A stretch of DNA of 64,000 bases from Negadavirga shengliensis. Lineage in GTDB: Bacteria > Bacteroidota > Bacteroidia > Cytophagales > Cyclobacteriaceae. Under the pieces are notes generated by a model. That model did not search any database, had not been told where the DNA came from, and saw only the letters and a list, made by a program, of their open reading frames with translations. Both the position numbers and the translations under genes were made by a program. The stretch lies in contig NZ_JBHSJJ010000005.1 of assembly GCF_042652345.1 (NCBI RefSeq), positions 186,001 to 250,000 of the forward strand, in the 5' to 3' direction. Below, in pieces: positions 61,154 to 64,000 of the stretch. The first letter of the stretch is position 1. Each line of letters begins with the position of its first letter.

Positions 61154-62620
61154 TTATATTTTCTCGAATATTTTTCTAAAGCTGCATGCTTCGCTTAGCC
61201 GCGCGTGCAATTCATCTATAGGTACCCTGATTTGCTCAGTGGTGTCCCGGTCCCGGATGGTCACCGTATTGTCTTCCAGGGTTTGATGGTCTACTGCAAT
61301 GCAGAAAGGCGTGCCGATGAGGTCCTGCCGGGTGTACCTTTTTCCGATCGAAGCCGCGTCTTCATAGATGATGTTGAAATCATACTTCAGCTTTTCAAAG
61401 ATCTCCTTGCCTTTTTCCGGGAGACCATCTTTTTTGGTCAACGGAAGGATGGCGGCTTTCACCGGGGCTATGGCAGGGTGAAATTTCAGGTAAGTGCGTT
61501 GTTTTTCCTGGCTTTCTTCCTCTACATAGGCATTACAGAACGCCATTAAAAATAACCTGTCAGCGCCTATGGAAGTTTCAATGACATAGGGAATATAGTT
61601 TTGGTTGACCTCAGGGTCAAAATACTGCTGTTTCTTTTTGGAATATTCCTGGTGTGCTTTCAGGTCAAAATCGGTCCGGGAGTGGATGCCCTCCACTTCT
61701 TTGAATCCAAACGGAAACTCATATTCAATGTCCAGGGCCGCGTTGGCATAGTGGGCCAATTTCTCATGGTCATGCCTTCGAAGTTTCGATTCGGGGATGC
61801 CGAGCGCTTTATGCCATTTTACCCGGGTATCGGCCCAGGCCTTGTACCAGTCCAGTTCAGTGCCGGGCCGTACAAAATATTGCATTTCCATCTGTTCAAA
61901 TTCCCTCATCCTGAATATGAACTGCCGGGCAACGATTTCGTTTCGGAAGGCTTTTCCGATCTGCGCGATACCGAAAGGTACTTTCATTCTTGCCGTTTTC
62001 TGAACATTCAGAAAATTGACAAATATCCCCTGGGCAGTTTCAGGTCTTAAATAGATGGTAGAGGTCTCGTCCGCCACAGAGCCTACCTGTGTGGAGAACA
62101 TCAGGTTGAATTGTCTGATCTCCGTCCAGTTAGAAGTTCCGCTGATGGGGCAGGTGATTTCCTCATTGATCATCAAATCCCGAAGCGCCGCAAAATTCTC
62201 CGCATCCATCAATTTTCCCATAGCGGAGAGCAGTTCCTTGGCATGTACAGGGTCGCCGGCCTGTTCGTAAGCCGCCGCTTTTTCTTCGATCAGCACATCA
62301 GCCCGGTAACGCTTTTTACTGTCCCTGTTGTCCACCATGGGGTCATTGAAACTGTCCACATGCCCTGAGGCTTTCCAAGTGGTAGGGTGCATAAAAATGG
62401 CGGCATCGATACCTACGATGTTGTCATTGAGGCGGGTCATGGATTCCCACCAAAGCCGCTTGAGGTTGTTTTTGAGCTCTACCCCATATGGGCCAAAGTC
62501 GTACACAGCCTGCAGACCGTCATAAATCTCGGAAGAAGGGTAAACAAACCCATATTCTTTGGCATGGGCTATGATATCTTTAAATAAGGAAATTTCCTGT
62601 GTTTCTTCTGTTTTAGCCAT
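61154..62620 (-). CDS. glyS: Glycyl-tRNA synthetase (single-chain, class II)
   Basis: A 488-aa (from the ATG at 62620) alpha2-type GlyRS. Motif 2 is FRNEIVARQFIFRMREFEQMEMQYF, motif 3 is SIGADRLF, and the anticodon-binding domain contains PAIAPVKAAILPLTKKDGLPEKGKEIFEKL. The start of the fold, ISLFKDIIAHAKEYGFVYPSSEIYDGLQAVYDFGPYG, is diagnostic. A TTG 18 bp upstream is in frame but the ATG fits better. Confidence 0.97.
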   Translation of the reverse strand: MAKTEETQEISLFKDIIAHAKEYGFVYPSSEIYDGLQAVYDFGPYGVELKNNLKRLWWESMTRLNDNIVGIDAAIFMHPTTWKASGHVDSFNDPMVDNRDSKKRYRADVLIEEKAAAYEQAGDPVHAKELLSAMGKLMDAENFAALRDLMINEEITCPISGTSNWTEIRQFNLMFSTQVGSVADETSTIYLRPETAQGIFVNFLNVQKTARMKVPFGIAQIGKAFRNEIVARQFIFRMREFEQMEMQYFVRPGTELDWYKAWADTRVKWHKALGIPESKLRRHDHEKLAHYANAALDIEYEFPFGFKEVEGIHSRTDFDLKAHQEYSKKKQQYFDPEVNQNYIPYVIETSIGADRLFLMAFCNAYVEEESQEKQRTYLKFHPAIAPVKAAILPLTKKDGLPEKGKEIFEKLKYDFNIIYEDAASIGKRYTRQDLIGTPFCIAVDHQTLEDNTVTIRDRDTTEQIRVPIDELHARLSEACSFRKIFEKI

Positions 62621-62702
62621 AACCGTAAAATTAGTCAAAAACCAGCATTGTGCAAGGGGTTGAATTTAGTATAAATCAATTAAAGAGCTTGTGAACCCGA
62701 GA

Positions 62703-64000
62703 TCATTTGGTTCCGCCCCGGCTATCCAATAGATAGGCTGTGATGTGGGTGACGTCATTTTCTTCCAGATCCATATGTTCGGGTGCAGGCATCAGACTAT
62801 GTTTCAACTGCCGGCGCTGCTCAATTTCATTGGCCGGGATAATAAATTTCCGCCCGTTGTATTCCTGTACGGTGACTACCGGGCCGTTGGACAGGAGTAT
62901 GCCATAAAGTACGGCACCGTTTTTCAGGCTTACCAGAAATGCTTCCGAGCCAAAAGCGACCGCGGCATCCGGCTCGGTGATGGCATTGATCAAGGTTTTT
63001 CTGTCCATCTTCAGCTGTATCTGGCTGAGGTCCGGGCCGATTTCATTACCTGAATTACCTATTTTATGGCATCCCAGACAATTTTTTTCCGTCAGGGTTT
63101 TCCCCATTTGTACGTCCGCATGGGATTGGGATATCTTTTCTTCCGAATACGTCTTTTTTTTCTCCTGAAAGTGCCGGGCAAGCAGGCTTTTTATAGGGGC
63201 ACGGTTTTCTTTTTCCAGTAGCTGGCTGCTTTCTTTTTTAAGCTCCCCCGAAAGTTTGCCTGTGGCAGCCAACAGAGCCAGATGGAGTCTCCCGTTACTG
63301 TTTTCTGAAAGTTTTTCCCAGACGTCGGATTTTTCTTCAGGGGAGGCTAAGCTGTCCAGTAAGGTATTACGCCAGGCCAGCAGCTCAGGCTGGGCATCCG
63401 GCAGGTTGTCTACTGGAGACTCCCAATTTTTCAAATGGGATTGCCACAGATTGTGTTGTCTGAATTGCAGCCACCATAGGGCATCTTCAGAGAGCATGTC
63501 ATCATTGCCCTCATACAGCGCCAATACGATCTGCGCAGCGTCTTTGTCTCCGATAAAGGCCAATGTCTCCATCGCCTCCTTCCTTTTGTTTTCGTCAAGT
63601 TTTTCGGAAGTCACACGCTGCCGAAGGTCGTCCATGGCAGCGGCAGGGTGCAGCTCCCACACCATTTTGCTGGCGGCGTCTGGCCATTCCACAGGGTCCG
63701 GTCCGCCTAAGTGAGACATTAGAGCTGGATAAAACGCGTTTTCTTTTCCCCTGAGTCCTATTCCCATAGCGTTACGGTACCAGGGATCCACTCCGTCAAA
63801 TCCATCGAACAATTGGAGATAAATGTCCAGGGATTGGTTCAAGGGAAAATCTTTTAGCAACAGGGCCAGTTCTCTCCGCACCAAGGGATGAGCCGATTTG
63901 GCCAGGGCCTTGGAATAGGCAAGTAGCTCCTGCCCTCTGAATTGGGAAAGCGCCCTTAGGGCCGTTAAGGCAAGTTCCGGGTTACGGTCTTCCAGATAAG
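62703..64000 (-). CDS. HEAT-like repeat and haem-binding-domain protein (5' end outside window)
   Basis: The reading frame is open to the window end, so only about 430 C-terminal residues are visible. The upstream part is a series of helices typical of HEAT-like repeats (NPELALTALRALSQF, LALLLKDFPLNQSLDIYLQLFDG). The C-terminal ~130 residues are a planctomycete-type putative haem-binding domain: NCLGCHKIGNSGNEIGPDLSQI has the CxxCH haem site, followed by FLVSLKNGAVLYGILLSNGPVVTVQEYNG and SLMPAPEHMDLEENDVTHITAYLLD. Such proteins often start with a PQQ-like sugar dehydrogenase propeller. Confidence 0.85.
   Translation of the reverse strand, partial: YLEDRNPELALTALRALSQFRGQELLAYSKALAKSAHPLVRRELALLLKDFPLNQSLDIYLQLFDGFDGVDPWYRNAMGIGLRGKENAFYPALMSHLGGPDPVEWPDAASKMVWELHPAAAMDDLRQRVTSEKLDENKRKEAMETLAFIGDKDAAQIVLALYEGNDDMLSEDALWWLQFRQHNLWQSHLKNWESPVDNLPDAQPELLAWRNTLLDSLASPEEKSDVWEKLSENSNGRLHLALLAATGKLSGELKKESSQLLEKENRAPIKSLLARHFQEKKKTYSEEKISQSHADVQMGKTLTEKNCLGCHKIGNSGNEIGPDLSQIQLKMDRKTLINAITEPDAAVAFGSEAFLVSLKNGAVLYGILLSNGPVVTVQEYNGRKFIIPANEIEQRRQLKHSLMPAPEHMDLEENDVTHITAYLLDSRGGTK

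Overview
The window comes from the chromosome of a Bacteroidota bacterium, most likely a Cytophagales/Cyclobacteriaceae-type marine or soil organism. Grounds: a SusC/SusD polysaccharide utilisation locus, Bacteroidota-style promoters (TAnnTTTG minus-7 boxes, e.g. before atpD and rplU), few Shine-Dalgarno sites, an atpDC pair apart from the other ATP synthase genes, a long NusB, and single-chain GlyRS. Assignment below phylum is inference.

Layout. 1-8.1 kb: prenyl synthase, rhomboid protease, HPF, a baeRF-like protein, rplU-rpmA, nrdB-nrdA. 8.1-23.8 kb: ABC exporter, leucine-type dehydrogenase, nusB and a run of envelope/secretion genes (YtxH, DUF1573, yajC, YbbR, coaE), an NlpC/P60 hydrolase, atpDC, an NlpE-META lipoprotein, a prolyl oligopeptidase and a lipoprotein. 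23.8-39.05 kb: a minus-strand mannose/alpha-mannoside utilisation locus (GntR regulator, ROK kinase, phosphomannose isomerase, sugar porter, beta-propeller lipoprotein, SusC, SusD, surface lipoprotein, GH92 alpha-mannosidase). A 13-nt motif recurs at its promoters, and a remnant of a sialate O-acetylesterase gene lies inside it. 59.1-64 kb: TlpA-like thioredoxin, DsbD-N-like protein, ketopantoate reductase, GlyRS, and the 3' part of a haem-binding-domain protein that runs off the window.

39.4-59.0 kb is a type I-B-like CRISPR-Cas locus and the most interesting part. Order: cas6(a) - convergent toxin/antitoxin-like pair - crRNA-like element - cas6(b)-cas5-cas3-cas8-cas7 - terminator - cas4 - four-helix-bundle gene - cas1 - cas2 - leader - an array of 131 full 29-bp repeats (counted by eye) - a decayed, tandemly amplified array tail. 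Between the toxin-like gene and cas6(b) is a minimal pseudo-array. It has the 3' half of one repeat, a 24-nt pseudo-spacer, the 5' half of a second repeat and a hairpin. The first 17 nt of the pseudo-spacer match, with one mismatch, a site 10 bp upstream of the cas6(b) start codon. That site is flanked by CCT. Two overlapping spacer pairs in the array independently suggest a CCN PAM (CCT, CCG, CCT). This looks like a CreA/CreR-type guide that would direct the effector complex to its own promoter, placed directly upstream of a BrnT-like toxin gene: a candidate CRISPR-regulated addiction module in Bacteroidota.

The effector module looks AT-richer than the flanking cas6(a) and cas1-cas2 and is bounded by hairpins, which suggests a swapped cassette. 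All counts and alignments were done by eye, and no database search was possible.
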